Positions 15,374 to 24,103 of a stretch of 38,621 nucleotides of DNA are shown here, one piece after another; the stretch's first letter is position 1; the number at the start of each line of letters is the position of its first letter. Under the pieces are notes generated by a model, which was not told the origin of the DNA, did not search any database, and was given only the letters and a program-made list of their open reading frames with translations. Position numbers and translations under genes: made by a program. The DNA is taken from the NCBI RefSeq assembly GCF_016056275.1, contig NZ_JAECZA010000239.1, positions 1-38,621 on the forward strand, written 5' to 3'. The DNA comes from Dendronalium phyllosphericum CENA369 (lineage in GTDB: Bacteria; Cyanobacteriota; Cyanobacteriia; Cyanobacteriales; Nostocaceae).

Positions 15374-15401
15374 GCAGAGACGCGATTAAACGCGTCTGTA
15401 C
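15374..15401. repeat. Degenerate copy of the 28-bp GAGACGCG palindrome
   Basis: GCAGAGACGCGATT is followed by its near complement (three mismatched positions). It is the same element as the perfect palindrome at 6004-6031. It lies between menG and the DUF445 gene and could act as an intra-operon hairpin. Confidence 0.7.
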
Positions 15402-15466
15402 AAGAGTCAGGAGTTAGAAATGATAAATTTTTATTTATCACTACTCATAAATAACAAATTCATAAC

Positions 15467-16159
15467 TCATAACTTACTGACTACCAGCACTCCCATCATA
15501 CCGTTCGCAATGGGGTAGTGTGTGGCTAAGGCAAAACCAACATGACGGGATAACTCTACTTGCTCTTGTCCTGTGGGGAAGCGGTCTAAGCTGGGGCCAA
15601 TGTAAGCATATTCTTCTTTTAAACCCATCTGCTCGGCAAGTGGTACGACTATATTATCCAAATACCACTGTTGAAAAGTGCGAAGTTGCGGATTGTTTGG
15701 TCGATGAAAGTCTAAAATAGCCGCCTTAGCACCTGGTTTGAGAACGCGGTGTAATTCTTGGAGACTGCGGCGAATATCTGTAACATTTCTTAAACCATAG
15801 CCCATTGTCGCGGCATCGAATTGATTGTCGTCAAAGGGCAAATTTAGGACATCGGCTTCTATCCAGGAGATTGCAGGTTGAGGGTACTGGCTTTGGGAGC
15901 GTTCTCTAGCAGTTGCTAGCAGGTTTGGTGAGAAATCCACACCATACACCTGTCCTTTTACTCCCGCACGCTTCGCCAAACGAAAAGCTAAATCGCCACT
16001 GCCGCAGCACAAATCCAGGCACGTATCTCCTGGTTTAACAGCACTCCATTTGACTGCCATTTCTTTCCATATATGGTGTTGTCCCAGACTCAACCAATTG
16101 TTTAATCGGTCGTAAACTGGAGCAATACGGTCAAAAATGGTACGAATTTCTTGAGTCAT
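15467..16159 (-). CDS. menG: Demethylphylloquinone methyltransferase (MenG/UbiE family)
   Basis: A 230-residue class I SAM-dependent methyltransferase of the UbiE/MenG family. The N-terminal signature is IRTIFDRIAPVYDRLNNWLSLGQH. SAM motif I is CLDLCCGSGDLAFRLA (about residues 46-61), with acidic residue VYGVDFSP. The later signature is DAATMGYGLRNVTDIRRSLQE followed by LHRVLKPGAKAAILDF. In cyanobacteria this enzyme carries out the last methylation of phylloquinone, the A1 cofactor of photosystem I. Proteobacterial relatives act in ubiquinone and menaquinone synthesis. The length and both UbiE signatures are intact. Confidence 0.92.
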   Translation of the reverse strand: MTQEIRTIFDRIAPVYDRLNNWLSLGQHHIWKEMAVKWSAVKPGDTCLDLCCGSGDLAFRLAKRAGVKGQVYGVDFSPNLLATARERSQSQYPQPAISWIEADVLNLPFDDNQFDAATMGYGLRNVTDIRRSLQELHRVLKPGAKAAILDFHRPNNPQLRTFQQWYLDNIVVPLAEQMGLKEEYAYIGPSLDRFPTGQEQVELSRHVGFALATHYPIANGMMGVLVVSKL

Positions 16160-16192
16160 CGGTCAACAGTAAATAGTGAGCCAGTGTGGTGA

Positions 16193-16372
16193 AGCACTTG
16201 TTGTCTTAGACGGCACTTCCTTTAAGCCGGGAAACCCGTCCAATGGAGTGCCTTTGCTTTGGGTCGATAGCAAACAAAGTGCTGTTAGTGACGCAGGAGC
16301 TTCACCCGTAAGGGTCTTGAGGCTTTCTGCACGATAGTAACTGGCGCGTCACCCGCAGGGCCAACAAAACCT
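16193..16372. repeat. Dispersed GC-rich repeat block between menG and the REC-GAF gene
   Basis: The region contains GGCACTTCC...GGAGTGCC arms around AAGCCGGGAAACCCG, then CTTCACCCGTAAGGG and GGCGCGTCACCCGCAGG. This palindromic, GC-rich composition matches the intergenic repeats at 10186-10274 and 33142-33286. It has no coding frame. I considered a structured RNA gene but found no tRNA or known small-RNA features. Confidence 0.5.
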
Positions 16373-16419
16373 TACTTAACTTTAGACTATGGACTATAGA
16401 CTATAGACTAAATTTTTGC

Positions 16420-17406
16420 TTAATGCTGTCTGCTACTAGTAAGAGCGATCGCTACTAGTTGAGCTGATAAATGAATTAAACTTAATTCATCTTCTCGTAA
16501 AGAGCAGGGTTGTTTCCACTGAAGTGACAACACTCCTAGCATCTGATTGCGGTAGGTAATGGGAATAACTACATGTGCTTGTACGCCACTGTCTTGGTAG
16601 TGACTTATACCATCTAATTTAGGTTCTTTGGCGACATTTAAAGCTATTTGTATTTTATCGTTAGCAATAGCCTCACTTGTCAATGGATCGCTATCTAGCC
16701 AGTTTTTAACAGTACCTTCACGACTGTAAGACCCTTGAGTTGCTACCAAAGTTTTTTCTTCTACCAGCTGCAATATACAGCTATTTGCTGCAAAACTGTC
16801 GCTAAAAGCCGTAGCAATTGGTGTCAGACTTGCCTCTAAGCTCTGAGATGCTTGCGTAACCTGCACCAAAACTGTCAGCAACGCCATTTGGGCATTAGCA
16901 CGACGCAATTCTTCTGTGCGTTGCTTGAGTAAGTCGTAGGTTTCTGCTGCTCTTTGTACTACCGCTTTAAGTTCTCCTGGGTCCCAAGGCTTGGTAATAT
17001 ATTTGTAGACTTGCCCAGCATTAATTGCTTCTACTAAGTCCTCAATATCAGTAAATCCAGTGAGAATTATTCTAACTGTATCTGGAAACTGAGGTACAGT
17101 CTTGCTGAGAAACTCAGTTCCTTTCATTTCTGGCATCCGCTGGTCGGAGATGATCACTGCCACTTCTCCTTCTGCTGCCAGCACTTCTAAGGCATTGATT
17201 CCACTATCGGCTTTGAGAACCTGAAAATCGCGTCGAAAAGTTCGATACAGTAGATCGAGATTATCTGGCTCATCGTCAACTACTAATATTTTTAGCTTTT
17301 TGCTGCGTTCTAAAGTCGTTGATTGACGGCGACTTGTATGAATTTCGGCAATAGGACTATCCATAAGAGAATTTCTATCAGTATTCACCATTTTGTTACA
17401 TTCCAT
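16420..17406 (-). CDS. Response regulator with receiver and GAF domains
   Basis: A 328-residue signalling protein. The receiver domain covers about residues 36-155: ILVVDDEPDNLDLL (acidic pocket), VAVIISDQRMPEMKGTEFL (phospho-acceptor Asp in SDQRMP), VRIILTGFTD and KYITKPWDP. A short coiled coil follows (LKQRTEELRRANAQM), then a GAF domain at about 185-325 (SLEASLTPIATAFSDSF...VVIPITYRNQMLGVLSLQW). The receiver resembles the RpfG group, but no HD-GYP, GGDEF or DNA-binding output is present. It probably works through a partner protein. Met at residue 6 (17391) is an alternative start. Confidence 0.88.
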   Translation of the reverse strand: MECNKMVNTDRNSLMDSPIAEIHTSRRQSTTLERSKKLKILVVDDEPDNLDLLYRTFRRDFQVLKADSGINALEVLAAEGEVAVIISDQRMPEMKGTEFLSKTVPQFPDTVRIILTGFTDIEDLVEAINAGQVYKYITKPWDPGELKAVVQRAAETYDLLKQRTEELRRANAQMALLTVLVQVTQASQSLEASLTPIATAFSDSFAANSCILQLVEEKTLVATQGSYSREGTVKNWLDSDPLTSEAIANDKIQIALNVAKEPKLDGISHYQDSGVQAHVVIPITYRNQMLGVLSLQWKQPCSLREDELSLIHLSAQLVAIALTSSRQH

Positions 17407-17784
17407 ACCCTAAATAATTAAAAACAGCTGGAAAGCCTTGCGTAAATTTACGGTTTTAGTTCGGGTCAGCTGATGAATTTAGTGAGTACTTTCAGAAATA
17501 TCTCGCCACTCCAATTTCTTGTCTAGAGTCAGTTAGTACAACTTTAATCTCACTTAGGCATCAGCAGTCAAAAGTGCTAAACCTTATTAGTATCGGTTTT
17601 GAACCTGAAAGCCTTGATTGGGGATTTCTATATATATTTGCTCCTACCTAACTTATGTGTATTATTCATAACTCATAAATTTGTTTAGCGGTAGAGTTTA
17701 GAGATAGTTCGCTGTTAAAGATTACAATAAGATTTGCTGGTGAGGTACAATCACCCTTTCAAGTAGAAACTCGCACTCCTGATT
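17407..17784. promoter_or_regulatory. Divergent intergenic region upstream of REC-GAF gene and raf1
   Basis: 378 bases without a plausible gene, AT-rich, expected to hold the two divergent promoters. I see no convincing operator, riboswitch or repeat. GGTGAGGTACAATCACC at about 17740-17756 is a short imperfect palindrome roughly 30 bases upstream of raf1. Confidence 0.35.
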
Positions 17785-18870
17785 ATGACTGACCTACCAC
17801 CCAACACTCAAAATTCCGAAAATTCTGCTAATGAAGTAGCACAAGAATTGCTGCGAAAGCTGAGGCAAAAGCAAGGCAACTGGGTGGAATGGGGAATAGC
17901 GATCGCTTCTCTGCAAAAAGCTGGTTACAATCCCCAAGAAATTTTTGAGGCCACCGGATTTGAGCCGATTCAACAAAATCAGGTAATTGTTGGCGCTCAA
18001 GTTTACAATTCTTTAGAAAAAGCTGGGGCATCGGCAGCGACGCGATCGCATTACGCCACACGCGGTAGTGATGTTTTATACGAGCTTCGCCTACTCACCC
18101 AAGAAGAACGAGTCGCAGTAGCCGAACTCAGCTTTCTCCACAAACTCGACATTGATGAAGCGCGAGAAGTCGCCAAGGCAGTTAAAGAATTTTCCTACTT
18201 GCGTAGCTTACCAGAAGGGTTTTCTGCTCATCCTGGAGATGCTATTGCTTATCAAGCTTGGAAACTGGCACGCCAACATACAGATTTGCAAGAGCGATCG
18301 CGCCTGATTGCCAAAGGATTACGCTTTGCTCATACACCAGCAGCAAGGAAACAAATCGAACAACTCCTTGTGGATTTTACTGTTGTCCGCAAACGCCCGG
18401 CTCCCCTTCTCCCCTTTTACAGATTCGAGTCTGATGAAGAATTGCCTCGAATTTTACCAGTGGTAGGTGAGTTGCCATTAACACCAAAAGACTTACAAAA
18501 TGTACCTTTGGTAGAAGAAATTGAACCATTTCGCCTAGTCAAGTTTGCTGGAGAACAAGCTTGGATTCCTTTACCAGGTTGGCAAGTACTGTTAAATGCA
18601 GAAGATCCGGTAGTGATTTTAGCAAATAGCGATCGCTTCCCCAACCAAACACAAAGCCCACTACAACAAGTCCTAGTAGTTGTAGATCGCGCTCGACGAC
18701 AATGGGATGACTCCAGCTACTTTGTTGTTAACAATGGCGGAGAGTTAGATTTTCAATGGTTTGAAACTGAGCCAGAACTTTCAATACTTGGACAAATTAT
18801 TATTATTGTGCGTCCTAAGAGAATCCTTGATGAAGAAATAATCAAGGATTCCTGGCAGATTGACGAATAA
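17785..18870 (+). CDS. raf1: Rubisco accumulation factor 1
   Basis: A 361-residue protein matching cyanobacterial Raf1. The N-terminal alpha domain (about 10-195) contains LLRKLRQKQGNWVEWG, LQKAGYNPQEIFEATGFEP, GSDVLYELRLLTQEERV and AKAVKEFSYLRSLPEGFSAHPGD. A linker leads to the C-terminal beta domain (about 210-350), with LPFYRFESDEELPRILPVVG and FAGEQAWIPLPGWQVLL. Raf1 is a dimeric chaperone that clamps newly folded RbcL dimers and promotes assembly of the Rubisco octameric core before RbcS binds. Length and both domains are complete. No Rubisco gene is nearby, as is usual. Confidence 0.93.
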   Translation: MTDLPPNTQNSENSANEVAQELLRKLRQKQGNWVEWGIAIASLQKAGYNPQEIFEATGFEPIQQNQVIVGAQVYNSLEKAGASAATRSHYATRGSDVLYELRLLTQEERVAVAELSFLHKLDIDEAREVAKAVKEFSYLRSLPEGFSAHPGDAIAYQAWKLARQHTDLQERSRLIAKGLRFAHTPAARKQIEQLLVDFTVVRKRPAPLLPFYRFESDEELPRILPVVGELPLTPKDLQNVPLVEEIEPFRLVKFAGEQAWIPLPGWQVLLNAEDPVVILANSDRFPNQTQSPLQQVLVVVDRARRQWDDSSYFVVNNGGELDFQWFETEPELSILGQIIIIVRPKRILDEEIIKDSWQIDE

Positions 18871-18885
18871 TCTTTGAACAAAGGC

Positions 18886-18950
18886 AGAGGGCATCTCCCT
18901 TTGGGAGAGGCTAACGCCAAGGGGGTTTCCACGCCAATTGTACGGCTGGC
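18886..18950. repeat. Short repeat with CTCCC/GGGAG hairpin after raf1
   Basis: CTCCCTTTGGGAG (18895-18907) is a compact hairpin, followed by AGGCTAACGCCAAGGGGG. It resembles cyanobacterial dispersed repeats. It lies between the convergent raf1 and phosphodiesterase genes and may help end transcription, although no T-run follows. Confidence 0.45.
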
Positions 18951-18954
18951 TCCT

Positions 18955-20643
18955 CTATTTAGGGAAACCCCAAGACCGTCTCCATAGAGAAACAGTTAAC
19001 ATCAAGCCCATAATTGATAACAAGCTAATACTTGTATCTGGCTCTGGTACTGCGCGAGTATCAGAAATTCCTAACCCTGGTAGTTTTTTAGTACCTTCCT
19101 TCACAGCACCCTGTAATGACTCAGGATCTAACCCCAACGCATCTAGAGCTGTAACAGCAACTTGAGTTGTTTTTACCGTCTGCGTTTGGATTGTACCTTT
19201 GAATCTAGAAGCTAAAGTTCCGCTAGCAGCAATCAATGCAACATGGGTATCGTCATCCGAAAAACCTCCATGTTCAGCTCTTTTTGTGCTGTCTGAAATC
19301 ACATATCCAGGGTTCAGTTTGATAATTAAATCTGGTGTACGGTCATCTGACAAGGGATTACCAAAGCCTGCTTGTTTTAGTGCGTTACCAGACAACACCT
19401 CATTAATCGCTGGATTTTTGAGATTGTTTAAAAGATTTGTTGCAGTATCAACTTGATTTTGCTCTGCAAGCCAAAATAAGCCAATATCATCTTGTGTTGC
19501 ATGATTGACGCTAATCCCAGCTTTTTCTAAGACATCTGTAAATGTGTTTTCGGGAATCAAGGTAGCTGTTCCCTGACGGGGATTTTGACCGTGTTTTGCT
19601 GTCAAGACTACTAGTGTTGAATCAAACAAATTTTGTACCTTTAAGGCACTAATTATGTTCCCGATACTAGTGTCTGTATGTTGCAAGGCATCAATGAATC
19701 CTGGTGAAGGTGTTCCATCAGTAGCAATCCCACCATTGCTGGTAGCATCTTTCTGAGCAACACTGAGGGCTTGAAAATTCATGCCAAAAATAGCAGGAGT
19801 TCCTGGGGTAGTGGTTCCTTGAGAATCCTTACCAGCTATTTGGTTTAAAAGCGCATTTACCTTCAGATCGTCATAAGCTTCTGTAAGGCTAGTGCTTTTA
19901 GTTGTCGTTTTAAACGTGAGATTGCTAGAATTCTGGGCTGTCGAACGGTCAACTAATTTGCCATTTTCCAAGGCAACTTTAGCATTGATTTCTGGGGCAT
20001 AAAAGTCATCAACCCCTTTGCCTGATGGCCCATTGGCAAGATCGTAAGCAGGATGTTTGTCAATCAATGCAGTATGTAAACCTGCCTCATGGGCTACCTC
20101 AAAAATTGTGTTGACATTTAGGTAGTTATGAGGATAGATAGATTTTCCTGTGCTGTCTACTGGCAACTTAGTTGAATCAATGCTACCTTTGCCAAAATCA
20201 CCTCCTCCACTAAGAAGATTGGAGTTTTTATCGATGCTTTCATCAAACAGAACTCCAGTTCCAGCAGTACCTCCTGGTTTATTTAATAATGACCGACTAT
20301 ATGAATTGTCATAATAAACTCCTGTTGTTTTTGGACTCGCTCCTGTTAAATAATTCAATTCGCCAGGAAAGGAATCGGAGGGTGTACTAGTAAAGGCGTT
20401 AGTGTAAGTAACACCAGTTGCTTGCAAATTTTTAATATTCGATAAATAAGGTTGAAGCAAAGGATCGGCGATGTCAGCATCACGTAGTCCATCTACTGAT
20501 AAGAGCAACACATGTTGATAAAGACTGGCTGCTGTTGCTGCTGAGTTATTAAATTGTAAAAATGCCTGCCCTGTTAAAATAGTTATGCTAAAAATCACTG
20601 TTTTCAAAACAGTTGGTGCATGACAACTTTTAAGTCGAGTCAT
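18955..20643 (-). CDS. Secreted type I phosphodiesterase / nucleotide pyrophosphatase-like protein with PEP-CTERM anchor
   Basis: A 562-residue exported protein. The signal peptide covers about residues 1-38. The catalytic fold is alkaline-phosphatase-like: LLLSVDGLRDADI (first metal Asp), a Thr/Ser nucleophile region TNAFTSTPSDSFPGELNYLTGASPKTTG, DKHPAYD, ALQHTDTSIGNII, VLTAKHGQNPR and the late metal-binding AEHGGFSDDDTH. The C-terminus has VPEP followed by a hydrophobic segment and an RR, which is a PEP-CTERM sorting tail (about residues 532-562). The enzyme would cleave phosphate mono- or diesters at the cell surface. The substrate cannot be inferred. No exosortase gene is in the window. 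Confidence 0.85.
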   Translation of the reverse strand: MTRLKSCHAPTVLKTVIFSITILTGQAFLQFNNSAATAASLYQHVLLLSVDGLRDADIADPLLQPYLSNIKNLQATGVTYTNAFTSTPSDSFPGELNYLTGASPKTTGVYYDNSYSRSLLNKPGGTAGTGVLFDESIDKNSNLLSGGGDFGKGSIDSTKLPVDSTGKSIYPHNYLNVNTIFEVAHEAGLHTALIDKHPAYDLANGPSGKGVDDFYAPEINAKVALENGKLVDRSTAQNSSNLTFKTTTKSTSLTEAYDDLKVNALLNQIAGKDSQGTTTPGTPAIFGMNFQALSVAQKDATSNGGIATDGTPSPGFIDALQHTDTSIGNIISALKVQNLFDSTLVVLTAKHGQNPRQGTATLIPENTFTDVLEKAGISVNHATQDDIGLFWLAEQNQVDTATNLLNNLKNPAINEVLSGNALKQAGFGNPLSDDRTPDLIIKLNPGYVISDSTKRAEHGGFSDDDTHVALIAASGTLASRFKGTIQTQTVKTTQVAVTALDALGLDPESLQGAVKEGTKKLPGLGISDTRAVPEPDTSISLLSIMGLMLTVSLWRRSWGFPK

Positions 20644-21045
20644 CCTATTCAGTTCCTTTGTTAATAAAGTACTTGATGTCTAGTTCTAGCCTTGTAGTTA
20701 TTAGCGTTATGAACCAATAAAAATTAACACTTATATAACTTGACTAAGCTAAACCAATATCAAATGTTATGAAATATATTTAGTTACAAAGGTATTTGAT
20801 TAATAGCAGAAGTTTAAATTACTTTGTTTTTCGTTATTTCTGTTGAAGTAACTATTTAATTTCGGAACTTGTCATTTGCGGAATCAGCTTGTTTGGGATC
20901 GCATATTTTGATTAGGTAATACGGACTTTAATCAAATAAGATTAAGTTAAAGTTAAGAATATATGATAAAAATTTTAAGCTTAACCTTGTAATTAAGATA
21001 ATCCCTGTTCGGTGTTACTAAGCCCTAAAAACTTAAAGGTAAAGC
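20644..21045. promoter_or_regulatory. Upstream region of the OmpR-type regulator gene
   Basis: 402 AT-rich bases between divergent genes, with no coding frame. TTAAGTTAAAGTTAAG at about 20942-20957 is a run of TTAA(A)G units. A possible -10 (TATGAT, 20962-20967) follows. This is a candidate autoregulatory site for the two-component genes downstream, although it differs from the CTTGACT boxes near the PepSY gene. Confidence 0.35.
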
Positions 21046-21723
21046 ATGATGAGAATTTTGATAATTGAAGATGACGATCGCATTGCTAAACCATTAGCCG
21101 AGTATTTAAGACGACAACACCATATTGTGGATATAACAACCGATGGGCTTGAGGGGTGGAAATGGTCTCAGTCAGAATTATATGAGCTAATTTTATTAGA
21201 TTTAATGCTTCCTAAATTGGATGGAATTACTTTGTGTCAGCGTTTACGTGCTGCTTCATCTAATGCTTTAATATTAATGTTGACAGCACGAGATACGACA
21301 GACGATAAAATTATTGGACTAGATGCTGGTGCTGATGATTACTTGATCAAGCCATTTGAATTAAAAGAGTTAGCAGCACGCATCAGGGCTTTAGCACGAA
21401 GAAGTCAAGAAATTCGTCCACCAATTTTAATCCACGGTGATTTGCAATTAGATCCAGCAATCCAGCAGGTTACTTATGCAGGGAGTATTTTATTATTAAC
21501 TCCTAAAGAATACATGATATTAGAATATTTTTTAAGAAATCCAAATAAAGTTGTGACTCGTTCAGCAATTCTTGACAAACTGTGGGAATTTGATAAATCT
21601 TCAGGAGAAGGAAGTATTAAAACTCATATTACAAATTTGCGGAACAAACTTAGAGCATCTGGAGGTTCAGAAGACTTAATTGAAAATATATATGGTATTG
21701 GTTATCGTTTAGGAAATAAGTAA
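21046..21723 (+). CDS. OmpR/PhoB-family response regulator
   Basis: A 225-residue two-domain regulator. The receiver (about 1-118) has acidic pocket IIEDDDRIAKPL, phospho-acceptor Asp52 in LILLDLMLPKLDG, the Thr in LMLTARD and Lys in DDYLIKPFE. The winged-helix effector (about 128-222) shows LTPKEYMILEYFLRNPNKVVTRSAILDKLW, SIKTHITNLRNKLR and IYGIGYRLG. The family binds direct repeats with 10-11 bp period. Two such repeats occur at 23976-23993 and 24104-24121. The histidine kinase gene follows 73 bases downstream. Two adjacent ATG codons (21046, 21049) are both possible starts. Confidence 0.92.
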   Translation: MMRILIIEDDDRIAKPLAEYLRRQHHIVDITTDGLEGWKWSQSELYELILLDLMLPKLDGITLCQRLRAASSNALILMLTARDTTDDKIIGLDAGADDYLIKPFELKELAARIRALARRSQEIRPPILIHGDLQLDPAIQQVTYAGSILLLTPKEYMILEYFLRNPNKVVTRSAILDKLWEFDKSSGEGSIKTHITNLRNKLRASGGSEDLIENIYGIGYRLGNK

Positions 21724-21796
21724 AATAGCTGAATTAAATTATTAATGTACATTAATTAAGTTTTTAGCTAAAAGCAATTTTATAGCGATAAATAAT

Positions 21797-23029
21797 ATGT
21801 TTCAAAAAATCAGATATCGTTTATTATTGTCTTACTTAGCGATGTTCGCATCTCTTTTAGGAATATTTGCGATCGCAGTCCGAGTTGCTTTCACCCGCAG
21901 CCTCTATGAACAAATCACAGATAAACTCACAGCTATAGGAAAAGGTGCGGCTGCAAATGTGGAGTTTGAGAAAGGTCACTTAATAGTTGAAAGCGACTTT
22001 CATCCTCAAGACTTGATTGTTCATCATCAAGCATTACAGTGGTTCGATCCACAAGGAAATTTAATTACTCAACAAGGAAAAACTGTCTTAACTTTACCCT
22101 TCTTACCAAACAAAATGGTACAAATTCAAACAGGTAAAGTTTCTATCCAAGCAGTAACCGTACCAATTATTGCTAATGATAATGGGCAATTAGTCGGGTA
22201 TGTAAGAGTGAGTCAATCCTTAAAAGAATTTGATGAGACTCTCGAAAAACTGGATTTAGGCTTAGGTGGTGGGATTATTATAACTTTAGTTCTTAGTAGT
22301 ATTGGCGGAATTTTACTAACTCGGCAAGCAATGCAACCCATTGAGGAGAGTTTTCAAAGACTCAAACAGTTTACCGCTGATGCTTCCCACGAACTACGCA
22401 GTCCGTTAATGGCTATCAAAATTAATGCTGAGTTACCGCTAGAATATCCAGATGAAATAGGGCCAAAAGATGCAGAAAAGTTTCAGGCGATCGCCAGTGC
22501 TACTAATCAGATGACTCGCCTTACTGAAGACTTATTATTGTTAGCACGCACCGATCGAGTCTCTACTCAAAATTGGAATACTATCGATTTAGCATCAATA
22601 TTAGATAATCTGATACAACTATATAAACCTCAGGCTGAGGTCAAGCAAATTAACTTGAAATTACAATTAATTGCTAATCTTCAGCTAATAGGTGATACAG
22701 TTCAATTAATACGATTGTTTACTAATTTAGTTGAAAACGCACTCTACTACACACCATCACAAGGCGTAGTTGAAATTAAAAGCAGTCGTGTAGGTTCCCA
22801 GGTTTTTATCGACGTGCAAGATACAGGTGTGGGAATTGCGCCAGAGCATATCGACAAGGTTTTTGAGCGCTTTTGGCGAGCTACGCAGTCTCGGTCTTAT
22901 TGGGATGGTGGTTCTGGTTTAGGGCTGGCGATCGCTCAAGCTATTGCTCAAAATCACGGCGGATTAATTACTGTTACGAGTAAATTAGGAGTTGGTAGTT
23001 GTTTTACTGTACGTTTACCAGCTTTATAA
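21797..23029 (+). CDS. Membrane sensor histidine kinase
   Basis: A 410-residue partner of the upstream regulator. The first membrane helix is at about 9-29. A periplasmic sensor segment (about 30-150) has no recognised ligand domain. The second helix is at about 153-173. The H-box is DASHELRSPLMAIKINAELP with phospho-accepting His198. The HATPase has the N-box LFTNLVENALYYTP, G1 VQDTGVGIAPEHIDKVFERFWRA and G2 GGSGLGLAIAQAIAQNHGG. A canonical HAMP is not obvious between the second helix and the H-box (RQAMQPIEESFQRLKQFTA). Together with the regulator it probably controls the PepSY/DUF347 genes downstream. Confidence 0.92.
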   Translation: MFQKIRYRLLLSYLAMFASLLGIFAIAVRVAFTRSLYEQITDKLTAIGKGAAANVEFEKGHLIVESDFHPQDLIVHHQALQWFDPQGNLITQQGKTVLTLPFLPNKMVQIQTGKVSIQAVTVPIIANDNGQLVGYVRVSQSLKEFDETLEKLDLGLGGGIIITLVLSSIGGILLTRQAMQPIEESFQRLKQFTADASHELRSPLMAIKINAELPLEYPDEIGPKDAEKFQAIASATNQMTRLTEDLLLLARTDRVSTQNWNTIDLASILDNLIQLYKPQAEVKQINLKLQLIANLQLIGDTVQLIRLFTNLVENALYYTPSQGVVEIKSSRVGSQVFIDVQDTGVGIAPEHIDKVFERFWRATQSRSYWDGGSGLGLAIAQAIAQNHGGLITVTSKLGVGSCFTVRLPAL

Positions 23030-23163
23030 ACATTACCTTTAAACCAGGGAATTGCTGAATTTTCACCTCATCTCTCCCGATAATTGAAACTTTCCCTGAT
23101 TATAATTACCCAGCTTCTAAAAATTAGGAATTGATGAAGATAGCTTTCAACAATTCCTATATA

Positions 23164-23350
23164 CCCCTCTTCTGTCAGTCTCCGAAAACATTTGCCATTT
23201 CTGAATTCTAGAGCTTTTGTACAGCAAGCGATCGCGCGATTATTTTCTAATAACAAATTCAAGAGCAATTTTTTTCTAATAGTATAGGTTGTATTGATTG
23301 CCTCGTGAGACTTCTAGCAATCGCCCTCACGGAGAGTGACAGAAGAGGGG
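23164..23350. mobile_element. Miniature inverted-repeat element, copy 1 (187 bp)
   Basis: The element has 21-bp terminal inverted repeats that differ at one position: CCCCTCTTCTGTCA... at the left, with the complement of CCCCTCTTCTGTCACTCTCCG at the right. The sequence from 23164 to 23349 is identical base for base to 38381-38566. It encodes no transposase. The dinucleotide TA flanks both ends, consistent with a TA target duplication as made by IS630/Tc1-type transposases. Short ORFs running through it are chance. The rest of the gap 23030-23428 contains no convincing gene. Confidence 0.85.
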
Positions 23351-23428
23351 TAGTATATGTTAGTTAGTGTACGCTACAAGAGTTTTTTACTTCACTCTAG
23401 TCGATATCATGTAATTCTAATTGCTGAC

Positions 23429-23923
23429 TTACTTACTATCATCATTGGTTTCGCGATCGCCATCATTGGTTTCTTTAAGTTGAATGCTACTCTTAGGATG
23501 AGTGGCTTCATTCTTCTCATCTTGTTGATTGGCATTTTCAATGTAGAGAACTTTGCCATTACCAGCATCGACCTTAACATTTTGCTGACCAATTTCTATA
23601 GCATAAACTAAGTTGCCATCTTCATTTTCGAGTTTGACACTTTTTGCCTTACCTCTTACAGATATTTCAGCTACTTGCTGTGCTTGTTGTGCTGTAATTT
23701 TAGCTAGTGGTTGTAGTTTTGTTGCTTCTTGTTGTTCTTGTGCATCGTCGTTGGTTTCACCGTCACCATCACTGGCTTCAGCAAATTGGGTAGCGCTATG
23801 ATGCTGAGGCGCAATTACTAAGAAAGATTGTGGTTGTTTTGCAGACACAACTCTCGACAATCCAGCAAATCCCAAAGTAACAACAAAAGCTACTGCCAAA
23901 ATGATTTGCGTTGAAGTTTTCAT
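23429..23923 (-). CDS. Secreted PepSY-domain protein
   Basis: A 164-residue exported protein. ATG 23923 gives a clean signal peptide (MKTSTQIILAVAFVVTLGFA...VVSA). An upstream in-frame start adds 19 unlikely residues. The central PepSY domain (about 80-130) shows ITAQQAQQVAEISVRGKAKSVKLENEDGNLVYAIEI and NVKVDAGNGKVLYIE. Acidic segments lie on both sides, with nearly the same phrase twice: SDGDGETNDDAQ and NDGDRETNDDSK. PepSY proteins bind or inhibit periplasmic partners, including sensor kinases and proteases. It is divergent from the DUF347 gene, with mirrored regulator boxes in between. Confidence 0.82.
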   Translation of the reverse strand: MKTSTQIILAVAFVVTLGFAGLSRVVSAKQPQSFLVIAPQHHSATQFAEASDGDGETNDDAQEQQEATKLQPLAKITAQQAQQVAEISVRGKAKSVKLENEDGNLVYAIEIGQQNVKVDAGNGKVLYIENANQQDEKNEATHPKSSIQLKETNDGDRETNDDSK

Positions 23924-23975
23924 ACTTGTAAAATTTTTCAAGTCTGGATTTGTATTTTCACAGTAAGCAATAAAA

Positions 23976-23993
23976 GTCAAGAAATAGTCAAGA
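23976..23993 (-). promoter_or_regulatory. Putative OmpR-type box, PepSY side
   Basis: On the minus strand CTTGACT occurs twice, starting 11 bases apart (AGTCAAG at 23976-23982 and 23987-23993 on the plus strand). Direct heptamers at 11-bp spacing are the usual binding pattern of OmpR/PhoB-family regulators, and one is encoded 2 kb away. The box lies about 53-70 bases upstream of the PepSY start. Confidence 0.55.
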
Positions 23994-24103
23994 TTGATTA
24001 GAGTTAAATAAACTTAATATCTAATGGCTAAATCAACTTTTAGTTCTAGATTTTAGCTATTTTTAGTGCCTTTATAAAGAAAAAATTACATTTGCAATCA
24101 AAT

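Noticed and set aside
16193-16372. Possible tRNA or structured RNA gene
   Set aside because: It has GC-rich hairpins but no cloverleaf, no TψC motif, and no similarity to small RNAs I can recognise; dispersed repeat DNA is the simpler reading.
23068-23268. 66-codon minus-strand ORF
   Set aside because: It runs through the miniature inverted-repeat element and has no upstream context; the same stretch exists in copy 2 without a gene.
23357-23611. Hydrophobic 84-codon plus-strand ORF
   Set aside because: It is antisense to the acidic C-terminus of the PepSY gene, which produces Ile/Leu-rich translation by complementarity.
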